In this document: one piece after another, positions 33,980 to 43,028 of the stretch
How positions within the stretch are numbered: position 1 is the first letter of the stretch
Layout: each line of letters opens with the position of its first letter
Source: Chitinophagaceae bacterium
GTDB lineage: Bacteria > Bacteroidota > Bacteroidia > Chitinophagales > Chitinophagaceae
Direction: 5' to 3'
Length of the DNA stretch: 64,000 bases
Assembly: GCA_027486835.1 (NCBI GenBank)
Contig: JAIXOJ010000116.1
Coordinates: 1-64,000, forward strand
Made by a program: the position numbers and the translations under genes
Notes under the pieces: model-generated
Seen by the model: only the letters and a program-made list of their open reading frames with translations
What the model was told of the DNA's origin: nothing
Databases searched by the model: none

Positions 33980-36900
33980 ATGAAGAAAAACTTATTGACG
34001 ATTGCCCTGCTATTGCAAGTTGCTGTGACTATAAATGCACAAACAACTCCTGCCAAACTCACCCCTCCCCCACAAGACCAAGGTTTGCCTTATACGCAAT
34101 CTGCTCGCCCTCGAGCTTTGGAGGCTTTGAAAGGTACTACTGCCCTATTTGCTGGTAGTAGGTATGCCTATGTGGATGGATTTAAAATTCGGTTAGACAC
34201 CAAAGACATTCTTCGTGCAGAGGCTTTCTTGCAAAATGGAAAGCTGTTTGTGCCGGAAGCTTTTGCCACGGTGTTGGCTCAAAAGAAAATCAATCCTAAA
34301 CCTATTCCTAAGGGGTTGGAAATATTGAAACCTCGTTGGGTATATGAAATTGAGCGTCCTACTTATACCTTGCCTGCATCGGTAGAAAAAACAATCGTGA
34401 AAGGGGCTACCTATATTGCTGCTACTGATTTGGCAAAAGCATTGGGCAAGCAAATATTATTGACCAAAAGAGGTTTATTGATGGTAAGTGATAAACCTAT
34501 TACCTACACAGATACAGACCCTGTATTGTCCGATTGTATCGTGAGCATTTTTGATACGCCTGAGAAATTGATGGATCCTGATATTGCTACTAAGTATGTA
34601 CCTACATTGAAACAACAAGGCAAATGGACAGAACATGTACGAGTAAAGCCAGAGGACTTGAAATTATTGGAAGAAGGCAAAGAAGTAGAGTGGAAATTCA
34701 CCCCAAAAAGCGAATATGACTTTAGTGGATTTAACCAATCGCTATTGGGTAGTAAAGTGCCTGCACCGGGCGTTTATCCCAGAATATTGTTTTCTCCAGA
34801 AGATTTGCCAATGCTGAGAAAACACATTGCTGATAACAAAACCGCCCAAAAATCAATGGCTGAAATTGAAATCTTGTTTAAAAAAACTTGGTGGGATGCC
34901 AATACTGGCGATGGCAAACTGTTTGACCAATTAGCAAAAGGTGATTTCGACAAGAGTGGTGATGGCGGTTTGGGCGGTTCTTACCATGTGGCTGGTTTGA
35001 CCAAAGACTTTAAACCGGGTATTGCGCAGTCGCACATTAATTATATCACCAATTGTTTAACCACGATGGCTTTGTATTGCTTGCTTACCGACAATGAAAC
35101 ATTGGGTAAAAAAGTAGCGGATGCATTGGCAAATTATTATCAATTGGTGGAGAAAAAAGTGGAACAACATATCAAATCAAGCGATAGCGAATTTGGCGAT
35201 AGCCCTGATGATGCGAATAATGCAGAAACACAATGGCGTGGAATGCATGGGCAATTACCCCACATGGATATTGCTTTATCGCTTGATTATGCGGGCAAAT
35301 ACATGACTCCAGAACAAAGAAAATTCATGCAAACCCTAATTGCAAAAGCAACCTATGGTCGCAGAACGGGTGGCGGCGATGGCCCAAGAAGGGGTTGGAG
35401 AGATATTAACCATGTTACTTGGCATTTTACCCACCATATTGCTTTAGCTGCTATTGAAGGGTTAGATGGATTTGACCAAGAAGCTTACCAAAGCGGTTGT
35501 GAATTAGCACATGATTTTCTTGAATGGGGCATAGATGATAAAGGCCAAATGTTTGAAAGCAATGGCAAAAGTGGTGGTGGCTTTCAATTTCAATTTTTAG
35601 CGATGGTGGTGCAAGCTCGTAGGGGCGATAACCTGTTTGGTCATCCTCATTTTAGAAAACTATTGACTGCACAGGTTTATACAACTGCTCCTAATAGAAA
35701 AGAAACCTTGAGTAGCGGCACTTGGGGTGGCACACCATTTTCGCCACCAAGTGTGATGAATATTAAATGCTTCTTTCCAAACGACCGAGCTGCAGATTAT
35801 CTGTTGCAAAATGCTTATCCCGATGTGGTTTGCGATAAAATAGACATTGAAGCCTACAAGGCACAGTTGGAAAAGAAAATCAGTGGTGTTCGTTTGCCCG
35901 GCACTACTTACCCTGGATTTGTATTTTCCTTTCCTTATGTAACCGATTGGAAACCCACCACCCGAGAAGATTTGAAACTCAACCCCATTTGGAACACCGA
36001 AACCCACGGTATTCTTTCTGCTGTGTCTGACAATACAGAAAAAGCTACTTGGCTTTGTTTTCATACCCGAAACAACCACTATATAGGTTCTGGTCATCAC
36101 CATGCCGATATTGGTATGTATTATTTCTCAGGATTAGGGGTTAATTGGATTACTGAGTCGCCTTCGCCAAAGGCATATTCTGGTAGATACCACAACGAAG
36201 TGATTGTGGATGGCAAAGCAGAAGCAGAAACGCCAACAGCAGGGGGTTATTACTTAGGTGCGAATCTTACGCCTAATGGTGCATTTGCAAGTGAGGACAT
36301 GACCTATGCTTACACTTATCAATGGTGTGCGCAAGTAATGAAATGGGGCGATGGGTTCTCTAAAATTGATTCGTCTGTGGCAAAAGATGGCTGGGAATTA
36401 GAAACTCGTCCCGATAATTTTAAATATTTCGTAGGTACCAGCCATTACAAAATGCGCTATTGGTGGCCTTCTTACAATTTTGCCAATTTCACACCCAATT
36501 TCCGTGCTTTATGGAACCCAATGGAATATGTGTATCGTTCTGCGGGTATGGTGAAAGGCAATCATCCTTACAGCATTATTGTAGATGATTTGAAAAAAGA
36601 TGCCAACCAACATTTGTATCAATGGACAGCCATGAGTGCAAAAGGTGTTTGGAAAGCCGAATACCCTAACCTTCCCAAAGGCGCATTGGTATTAGCCCAT
36701 GAAGATAAATTAGAAAAAGATTGGGCTAAGGGAACCGAAGTGGCTGCATTAAATCCCAAAAAAGGCGACCCATTATTACTCCTATATAGTATTGCCGAAC
36801 CAAACGAAAGCAATGACTTAAAAATTGAAGTAGCTAAAGAAGGAAAAAACCTCAATGGTGCTCAATTTACCAATTTTGAAGCAGCCATTCCAAGCTATAA

Positions 36901-37120
36901 CCGCATTGTATTGGACAGAAATGCCATTCAAACCAATTTTAAAATACTGCTGATTCCTTTTACCTACGGTGAAGAATTGCCTACCATTTCTGCCAATGCA
37001 AGCAAGGCAATCATTGTTTGGAAAGATGGGCAAAAAGATGAGTTGGAATTTAAGGTTGCGAATAATAGAACTTCTGTTGCTGTGAGTAGAGGTGGGAAGG
37101 TGATTGTGGCGAGTAAGTAA
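33980..37120 (+). CDS. Large heparinase II/III-like polysaccharide lyase, second copy
   Basis: The 1046-residue protein parallels the one at 23483 throughout. It has a signal peptide (ends TINAQ) and 'LTPPPQDQGLPYTQSARPRALEALKGTTALFAGSRYAYVDGFKIRLDTKDILRAEAF' as the copper-amine-oxidase-N-like domain. 'YDFSGFNQSLLGSKVPAPGVYPRILFSPEDLPML' follows. The catalytic region is 'YIGSGHHHADIGMYYFSGLGVNWITESP' (histidines near 704-706) and 'YHNEVIVDG'. The active-site His/Tyr framework is intact. It is presumably a paralogue from duplication, separated from the first by 7 kb of unrelated genes. A terminator follows at 37149. Confidence 0.8.
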   Translation: MKKNLLTIALLLQVAVTINAQTTPAKLTPPPQDQGLPYTQSARPRALEALKGTTALFAGSRYAYVDGFKIRLDTKDILRAEAFLQNGKLFVPEAFATVLAQKKINPKPIPKGLEILKPRWVYEIERPTYTLPASVEKTIVKGATYIAATDLAKALGKQILLTKRGLLMVSDKPITYTDTDPVLSDCIVSIFDTPEKLMDPDIATKYVPTLKQQGKWTEHVRVKPEDLKLLEEGKEVEWKFTPKSEYDFSGFNQSLLGSKVPAPGVYPRILFSPEDLPMLRKHIADNKTAQKSMAEIEILFKKTWWDANTGDGKLFDQLAKGDFDKSGDGGLGGSYHVAGLTKDFKPGIAQSHINYITNCLTTMALYCLLTDNETLGKKVADALANYYQLVEKKVEQHIKSSDSEFGDSPDDANNAETQWRGMHGQLPHMDIALSLDYAGKYMTPEQRKFMQTLIAKATYGRRTGGGDGPRRGWRDINHVTWHFTHHIALAAIEGLDGFDQEAYQSGCELAHDFLEWGIDDKGQMFESNGKSGGGFQFQFLAMVVQARRGDNLFGHPHFRKLLTAQVYTTAPNRKETLSSGTWGGTPFSPPSVMNIKCFFPNDRAADYLLQNAYPDVVCDKIDIEAYKAQLEKKISGVRLPGTTYPGFVFSFPYVTDWKPTTREDLKLNPIWNTETHGILSAVSDNTEKATWLCFHTRNNHYIGSGHHHADIGMYYFSGLGVNWITESPSPKAYSGRYHNEVIVDGKAEAETPTAGGYYLGANLTPNGAFASEDMTYAYTYQWCAQVMKWGDGFSKIDSSVAKDGWELETRPDNFKYFVGTSHYKMRYWWPSYNFANFTPNFRALWNPMEYVYRSAGMVKGNHPYSIIVDDLKKDANQHLYQWTAMSAKGVWKAEYPNLPKGALVLAHEDKLEKDWAKGTEVAALNPKKGDPLLLLYSIAEPNESNDLKIEVAKEGKNLNGAQFTNFEAAIPSYNRIVLDRNAIQTNFKILLIPFTYGEELPTISANASKAIIVWKDGQKDELEFKVANNRTSVAVSRGGKVIVASK

Positions 37121-37148
37121 AACCTAATCTATTTTTAAATTGATTGTA

Positions 37149-37181
37149 AAATCCCATCTATTTAGTTGGGATTTTTTTATT
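37149..37181 (+). terminator. Intrinsic terminator after the second large lyase gene
   Basis: The stem aatccca (about 37150-37156) pairs with tgggatt (about 37167-37173) around a loop of about ten bases, followed by ttttttattt. It separates the lyase gene from the Roco gene, which therefore needs its own promoter. Confidence 0.8.
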
Positions 37182-37294
37182 TGTAGCCTTTATAGAATCC
37201 ATTGTTAGCGAACTCACTGACTATTTTGATGTTCCCATACAATACCACATTAAACTACAAAACCCTATTTTTGGCACTTGTAATATTATACAGT

Positions 37295-40200
37295 ATGAGC
37301 CAGTTAGCACTTGACTTGATAGCAGAAAATAAACGTACAAAAAGCACTTACCTTGATTTGGGAAATTGTAGACTGAAGGATTTGCCGGAGGAATTGTTTG
37401 AGTGTGTTTGGTTGGAAGAGTTGGTGTTGAGTAATCAATGGGAGGATTGGAAGACTGAACAATGGATGAAAAGTAAAAACTCAGGTGGTTTAAATCGAAT
37501 TTCTAGGTTACCCCATGAACTGAAAAAACTTGTCCAGCTTAGAATATTAGTCGCTAATGGATTTGCTTTATCTTTTAAGATGCACATTGACGATATCAAT
37601 ATTTTAAGTTCTCTACATTTTTTGGAACACTTAGATATCACTTGTACAAACGTTGCTTCGATTGAACCCTTAGCGGGATTGACTAAATTAAAATCATTAA
37701 ACCTTTCTCAATCAGAGGTAACTTCGATTAAACCTTTGGCTAACTTAATTAATTTAAATTCACTTAACATTTCTTACACCAAAATATCTTCGATTGAAAC
37801 TATTTCTAGATTAACTAAATTAAGCTCCTTAAATCTATCTTTCACAAGTATTACTTCAATTGAACCTTTAGCAGAACTTGTCAAATTGAAATCATTAGGA
37901 CTCGCTAGAACAAATATTAATTCGATAGAACCATTGTCCCGATTAAGAAATTTGGAATTTTTAAGCCTTTTCAGTACCGACATTAGGTCGATTGAACCAA
38001 TATCTGGTTTAACCAATTTAAGTTCATTAAACCTTTTTGATAGTGACATTACTTCAATTGAACCAATAATTAAGTTAACTAATTTAGAATCATTAAATCT
38101 CTCTAATACCAATATCTCTTCGATTGAGCCATTAAGTGCATTAATCAAATTAAGCACATTAGACCTTAAGGAAACTAAGATCGGTTCAATTGATTCTTTA
38201 TCAGGGTTAACCAACTTAAACACATTAAACCTTGCAGATACAAAAATTGCTTCAATTGAACCTTTAGCAGGTTTAATCAATTTATGTAAACTGGATCTTT
38301 CCAATACACAAGTTAGTTTTATTGAAACTTTGACCAATTTTAATAAATTGACGCACTTAATACTATTTGGAACTAGAATAAAATATTGGGAAAATCTTTA
38401 TCCATTACTGACATGTAACAACTTAGATACTTTAGACTTGAGAGAAACACCAGTTTCTGAAAAAATACCTGAAGAAATTATCAATGCAGGCTGGGGCAGT
38501 ATCAAAAATTGGATACTAGCTTTAAAAGAAGACAGTTTAGCTCCTATCAATGAAATAAAATTGTTACTGCTAGGTAATCCAAACGCTGGTAAAACATGGA
38601 TGCTGCACCATTTGGACGGCAAAGCATTTCCAACGATTGATGCAGCAACGCATGGCATACAATATCGGTTGGTAGAAAATTATCTTGAAAATAGCTCTAT
38701 CAATTGCTGGGATTTTGGCGGGCAGGAGTTTTACCATGCCACCCACCAATTGTTTTTTAGCCCTGGTGCTTTGCATTTGGTGCTATGGAGTCATAAAGAT
38801 ATACCAAGAAATGAACAAGAAAAAGATACCTGCTATCCGCTACCTTATTGGCTGCGCTGCATAGAACAACTGGTGAGCAGAAAAAGAGACGAAAGCGATA
38901 ACAAGCCTATAGAAGTGCTGGTTATGGAAAATAAAATTGAAAGGATTAATAAAGGAAAAGTAGCCAAACATTTTTTCTATCCTACTCAAATCCCCCAAAC
39001 AGCCATTCAAGCCAATTTCCGACAACTCAATATCACATTCGGTTATTTCAATTTTAAGCCTAAACAGTTTTTAGTAGGGTTGAAAGAGTTGATAGCCAAT
39101 AGAGCAGCATTACTAGTGAACAAACATCCAAATTATTATGTGGATTACCTGAAAATAATAAGAGCAGAAAGCAATCCAGTTATAAGCATCCAAGCTTTTC
39201 GAAAAAAAAAGGATATACGCACTATTGAAAATGAATACAAAGACTCTTTTGTAAATGCCATCCGTGTTTTTCACAATATGGGGATATTATTGTACTTCCC
39301 AGAAATTGAAGCGTTAAAGGATAAAGTGTTTATTAAACCACAGGCCTTATTGTATGTGTTGTATAATACTATTTTGAAAGATTGCGGCAAACAAAGTATC
39401 ACTAAAGAAGAAATTACCAAAGCCCTTATAAACAATGCTCTAGGGTTGTATACCACAAGCAGTATTGCTTTGCTAATGCATTTTGATTTGGTTTTTTCCT
39501 TGCCAGAAGAACCTGATACTTATTTTATTCCCCAATACCTGAAAGCAGCATCGCCACTGATAGATTTTTTTCGGGAGCATCAATTCCAGCCAACCAATAT
39601 CTGTATTGGTTCTGACAATTTCATGATGAATGTAGTGATGCTAAAAATATTTAGTGCTTATGGTAAGCATGTGAAAAAAGCTAGTGAACATAGCCCGCTG
39701 TTTTGGAAAGATGGCATTGTGATAGAAAAAGAAAAAGAAAAGCAAATTCTTTTGGTGGAATTGAATAGAGAGCGGCAGACTATTTCCTTGTTTCAAACGG
39801 CGAATAATTTTCCCCTTCAATGTGAATTGGTACGTTTTATCTTAGACATCCCAGAAAAGAATGCCAAAAAATCAAGAGCAATGGAGGAAACGCCTCGCCG
39901 TGGGGAAATGGATTGGAACAGTGATTATTTTTCCGTCAACCTAAGTTTGGATGGGCAATATTTTGTGGACTGGCAGACTTTGAACCAACAAGTGGAAGAA
40001 GGTATTTTCCAAATAAAAAGCATAAAAAAGCAATGGGATGAAAATACAAAGGAGGAGGTGCTATCTCACAAAACTGTATCCGTGTTCGATTTCAATAAAT
40101 ACATTATCAACAACAATCAAGGTAAAATGAAGAAAATATTTATCTCCTATTCTAAAGATGATTTGAAACTGGTCAACAAATTCCAAGAGCACCTCACGGC

Positions 40201-40699
40201 ACTGAAAATGGACGGAAAAGTGGAAACATGGTACTGTACTGAACTGACCTCTGGTGGGGATTGGGATCATGACATTCAAGCCAATTTTGAGGCTTGTCAC
40301 ATTGTTTGCTTTATGATCAGTGCCAACTTTATGCGCACGAAATACATCCATGAGCACGAGATAAAGAAGGCATTTGAAAGGAAAAAGAAGGATACCAATT
40401 TTAGGATTGTGCCCATCATCCTCAATTTCTGTAAATGGACGACCATAAATAACAACCTCGGCACATTCACCGCCCTGCCTTATACTGCCAAACCCGTGGT
40501 TGACTTCCACAACCAAGACATGGCTTGGTATATTGTTCAGGAGTGTTTGAGAATAATGATTGATAATGGTTTGGATGCAGCGGGCGATGATTACTACAGA
40601 AAAATTTTTGCCGAGCCTGGTAATCAATCCGTTTTACCCAAAGATGTGCTGAAGATTTACGAAAGAATTGTTGATGGAAAAGTCGATGACAATGTATAA
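37295..40699 (+). CDS. Roco protein: LRR - Roc GTPase - COR - TIR
   Basis: The 1134-residue cytoplasmic protein starts MSQLALDLIAENKRT (37295), preferred over an upstream ATG whose extra 31 residues look non-coding. Residues about 14-385 are leucine-rich repeats of 22 residues (LTNLSSLNLFDSDITSIEP type, about 12 copies). A Roc GTPase domain follows with P-loop GNPNAGKT (427-434), switch 'WDFGGQEFYHATHQLFF' and 'ENKIERI' at the NKxD position. A COR domain spans about 590-900. A C-terminal TIR domain starts at M945 (KKIFISYSKDDLKLVNKF) with 'RTKYIHEHEIKKAF' (candidate catalytic E1020/E1022). A sensor-switch-effector layout like this suggests an immune or cell-death role; that is an inference. 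Confidence 0.88.
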   Translation: MSQLALDLIAENKRTKSTYLDLGNCRLKDLPEELFECVWLEELVLSNQWEDWKTEQWMKSKNSGGLNRISRLPHELKKLVQLRILVANGFALSFKMHIDDINILSSLHFLEHLDITCTNVASIEPLAGLTKLKSLNLSQSEVTSIKPLANLINLNSLNISYTKISSIETISRLTKLSSLNLSFTSITSIEPLAELVKLKSLGLARTNINSIEPLSRLRNLEFLSLFSTDIRSIEPISGLTNLSSLNLFDSDITSIEPIIKLTNLESLNLSNTNISSIEPLSALIKLSTLDLKETKIGSIDSLSGLTNLNTLNLADTKIASIEPLAGLINLCKLDLSNTQVSFIETLTNFNKLTHLILFGTRIKYWENLYPLLTCNNLDTLDLRETPVSEKIPEEIINAGWGSIKNWILALKEDSLAPINEIKLLLLGNPNAGKTWMLHHLDGKAFPTIDAATHGIQYRLVENYLENSSINCWDFGGQEFYHATHQLFFSPGALHLVLWSHKDIPRNEQEKDTCYPLPYWLRCIEQLVSRKRDESDNKPIEVLVMENKIERINKGKVAKHFFYPTQIPQTAIQANFRQLNITFGYFNFKPKQFLVGLKELIANRAALLVNKHPNYYVDYLKIIRAESNPVISIQAFRKKKDIRTIENEYKDSFVNAIRVFHNMGILLYFPEIEALKDKVFIKPQALLYVLYNTILKDCGKQSITKEEITKALINNALGLYTTSSIALLMHFDLVFSLPEEPDTYFIPQYLKAASPLIDFFREHQFQPTNICIGSDNFMMNVVMLKIFSAYGKHVKKASEHSPLFWKDGIVIEKEKEKQILLVELNRERQTISLFQTANNFPLQCELVRFILDIPEKNAKKSRAMEETPRRGEMDWNSDYFSVNLSLDGQYFVDWQTLNQQVEEGIFQIKSIKKQWDENTKEEVLSHKTVSVFDFNKYIINNNQGKMKKIFISYSKDDLKLVNKFQEHLTALKMDGKVETWYCTELTSGGDWDHDIQANFEACHIVCFMISANFMRTKYIHEHEIKKAFERKKKDTNFRIVPIILNFCKWTTINNNLGTFTALPYTAKPVVDFHNQDMAWYIVQECLRIMIDNGLDAAGDDYYRKIFAEPGNQSVLPKDVLKIYERIVDGKVDDNV

Positions 40700-40763
40700 C
40701 ATTAAAAATCTAAATTCAAATACTACTAAGTCTTATTTAATCAATAATACCCTTCTTTATATA

Positions 40764-41993
40764 ATGAAAAAAATCTCCATCGCATTTATCAGTTTGCTTG
40801 TTGCTTGTACATCAACCAAACAATTCAAAGAAGTAGCTCAAACCCAGCTCACCACCGTTTGGAATCTCCCCTACTTAATGAAAGCCCCTGCTTACAAGGT
40901 GGTTTCCAATGATACGGCTTCCATAAAAGAAATTTTGTACGATGGCCTAGCCTATGGTTCTCTCCCTAAGACACAGGTGTTTGCCTATTATGCTACTCCT
41001 GGTTCTATTCATCACAATCCTTCTTTAGATAAACAGTTACCTGCCATCGTTTTTGTACATGGCGGTGGTGGACGGGCATTTCGAGAGTTTGCACAACTGT
41101 GGGCAAGCCGGGGCTATGCTGTTATTGCTATGGATTTGGCAGGAAGAGGAAACGATGGCCAACGGTTACCATTGGGCGGGCCAGACCAAGACCCCGCTAA
41201 AAAATTCACCAATATCGATAGTGCACTCAACCAACAATGGGCGTATCATGCTGTTGCCAATGTGGCTTTGGCACATTCACTTATCAGAAGTTTTCCAGAG
41301 GTAGATACTAACCGCACAGGTATTACGGGCATCAGTTGGGGCGGATTTCTTACCTGTATTTCCTCCGGAATTGACCCTCGGTATAAAGTGGCTGCACCCG
41401 TGTATGGCTGTGGTTTCTATTTTGATACGGTGGGGCTAAACTATCGCGCCAACCTCAATAAATTGTCCCCAACCTCAGCCAAGCGTTGGGTGGGGCAATA
41501 CGATCCTTCCAATTTTATCCATTATTCTAGGGCGCATTTTCTTTGGATAACGGGTGCAAAAGACCATCATTTCAATCCCTCCATGTTTGCAAGAACCTAT
41601 AACGAAGTGTTTTCACAATCGCAGTTTAGTCTAAGGCCAGACATGCCACATGGCCATAAAGAAGGTGCAACACCACCCGAAATAGCCACATTTATGAACC
41701 ATTGGTTGCAAAACAAGTCAGCGGAATTTCCCCAAATTCATCATTTAAAAACGGCACAATCAGGCACATTTGAAGCCCAAACAACTGCCACTTCACCTAT
41801 TGTCTCTGCATTTATCAGTTACACGCAAGACAATTTCCAGCCTTTTGAAAAACGCACTTGGAAGACCCTTACTGTAGCCTATGAAAATGGCAAAATCATA
41901 GGGCAACTCCCCCAATCTGTCACCATTTGGATGCTTCAAGTAAAAGACAGCAGTGGATTACTTGGTTCATCGGCTTATCAGTTTGTGCGGTAA
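40764..41993 (+). CDS. Alpha/beta-hydrolase lipoprotein (acetyl-ester/dienelactone hydrolase type)
   Basis: The 409-residue product begins MKKISIAFISLLVAC, a lipoprotein signal (Cys at 15), so ATG 40764 is preferred to one inside the Roco gene. The hydrolase fold shows 'LPAIVFVHGGGGRAFREFAQLWASRGYAVIAMDLAGRG' (oxyanion loop), nucleophile elbow 'GITGISWGGFLTC' and 'HFLWITGAKDHHFNPSM' with the acid residue. 'DMPHGHKEGATPPEI' carries the histidine. Acetyl-xylan esterase-like proteins have this layout. It ends in a beta-rich region (about 330-409). Its start is 65 bases after the Roco gene, but its role fits the glycan cluster. Confidence 0.8.
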   Translation: MKKISIAFISLLVACTSTKQFKEVAQTQLTTVWNLPYLMKAPAYKVVSNDTASIKEILYDGLAYGSLPKTQVFAYYATPGSIHHNPSLDKQLPAIVFVHGGGGRAFREFAQLWASRGYAVIAMDLAGRGNDGQRLPLGGPDQDPAKKFTNIDSALNQQWAYHAVANVALAHSLIRSFPEVDTNRTGITGISWGGFLTCISSGIDPRYKVAAPVYGCGFYFDTVGLNYRANLNKLSPTSAKRWVGQYDPSNFIHYSRAHFLWITGAKDHHFNPSMFARTYNEVFSQSQFSLRPDMPHGHKEGATPPEIATFMNHWLQNKSAEFPQIHHLKTAQSGTFEAQTTATSPIVSAFISYTQDNFQPFEKRTWKTLTVAYENGKIIGQLPQSVTIWMLQVKDSSGLLGSSAYQFVR

Positions 41994-42029
41994 TCCCAAA
42001 TGGATTGGTTATACACACACATTTATAGG

Positions 42030-42380
42030 TTATAAACCTATCTGTATGGATGTTTAAACCATTTGCATAGATAATATACCTAAATACATGGGTTCTTAAC
42101 CTAATTATAGGTGTAACTAACCTAAATGTTTAGGTTAAACACCTAAAGGATTGGGTCATAAGCCTAAAGTTTTAGGTTAAACACCTAAAGGATTGGTTCA
42201 TAGGCCTAAAGTTTTAGGTTAAAACCTAAAGGCTTGGGTCATCAACCTAAATGTTTAGGTATATAACCTAAAGATATATGTAGTATAGCCATTTTTATAG
42301 GTTGTATATCTATGCATATTAGTTACTTACCCATACAGATGGGTTTAATAACCCGTTTTAAGTGTAAAACATCCAAATAC
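42030..42380. repeat. Degenerate 21-base tandem array, about 16 copies
   Basis: Units of 20-22 bases repeat through the gap, most with the pattern ctaaa.g.tttaggtt.ata followed by ac. The best copies (42119-42260) contain the palindrome cctaaa...tttagg, sometimes twice in a row. Outer copies (catagataatatac, ctatctgtatggatg, catacagatgggttt) are strongly drifted but stay in register. No reading frame fits. It fills most of the 554-base gap between the esterase and the HTH gene; the last 170 bases are AT-rich and should hold the promoter of the HTH-AAA genes. Confidence 0.75.
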
Positions 42381-42547
42381 TTGCTTATAAAATCCTACAA
42401 TAGAAGCTTGTATCCCCATGGTTATAGATAAAACAAATTGAGCAAATCAACTTTTTATAAAAGCTTTATTTCGCCATCAATTATATTTGAAACGCTTTAA
42501 ATTATCAAAAGCATATTAAAAAATAGTTTTTAAAATATAAATTTTGT

Positions 42548-42883
42548 ATGGCTGCTCCACATATTGGTAAACTGATAAGAAAAATTTTAAAAGACCAATC
42601 GATAACTAATGCCTCTTTAGCAAAGAAATTGGGGTTAAAAAGCCCCAAAAGCATTACTGTATATTTGAGAAGACCCAGTTTGCAAGCTGATATAATTTGG
42701 AATATCTCAATGGCACTGCATAGAAATATTTTTAGGGAATTTGCTAATGAAATGGATATCCAGATGCCGCCAAAAAATAGTTATACAACTGACAAAAAAT
42801 TAATTGAAAAAGACAATCGCATAGCTGAATTGGAAAAAGAATTGAGCATTTATAAAGAGATAGTTGGGGTAGGGAGGCGATAG
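42548..42883 (+). CDS. Small HTH (XRE-like) protein with coiled-coil tail
   Basis: The 111-residue protein has an N-terminal helix-turn-helix: 'IGKLIRKILKDQSITNASLAKKLGLKSPKSITVYLRRPSLQADIIWNISMALHRNIFREF'. The recognition helix probably lies at SPKSITVYLRR. The C-terminal part (residues 83-108, LIEKDNRIAELEKELSIYKEIVG) is a coiled coil, probably for dimerisation. It precedes the two YD-AAA genes on the same strand, 145 bases before the first, and may be their regulator or partner. A broken copy of its last 33 codons lies at 47503-47601. Confidence 0.75.
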   Translation: MAAPHIGKLIRKILKDQSITNASLAKKLGLKSPKSITVYLRRPSLQADIIWNISMALHRNIFREFANEMDIQMPPKNSYTTDKKLIEKDNRIAELEKELSIYKEIVGVGRR

Positions 42884-43028
42884 CTACAAATAGATGCTTT
42901 AAACCTAGATTATAATTCACCTAAAAGTGCTTTTATAATACCAAACAAACCCAATTTATCTATAAATAATCTGTTTGTATTACTTTAGTCCAGTTCAATT
43001 ATTATCGTAAAGTTTCATAAAAATCAAT

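Noticed and set aside
38570-38776. Frames on the - strand across the Roco gene
   Set aside because: They mirror conserved GTPase and COR coding sequence on the + strand and have no features of their own.
42030-42380. CRISPR array or set of phage operators
   Set aside because: Unit length of 21 bases without spacers rules out CRISPR. No phage genes are near; a regulator-binding array is only a possibility.
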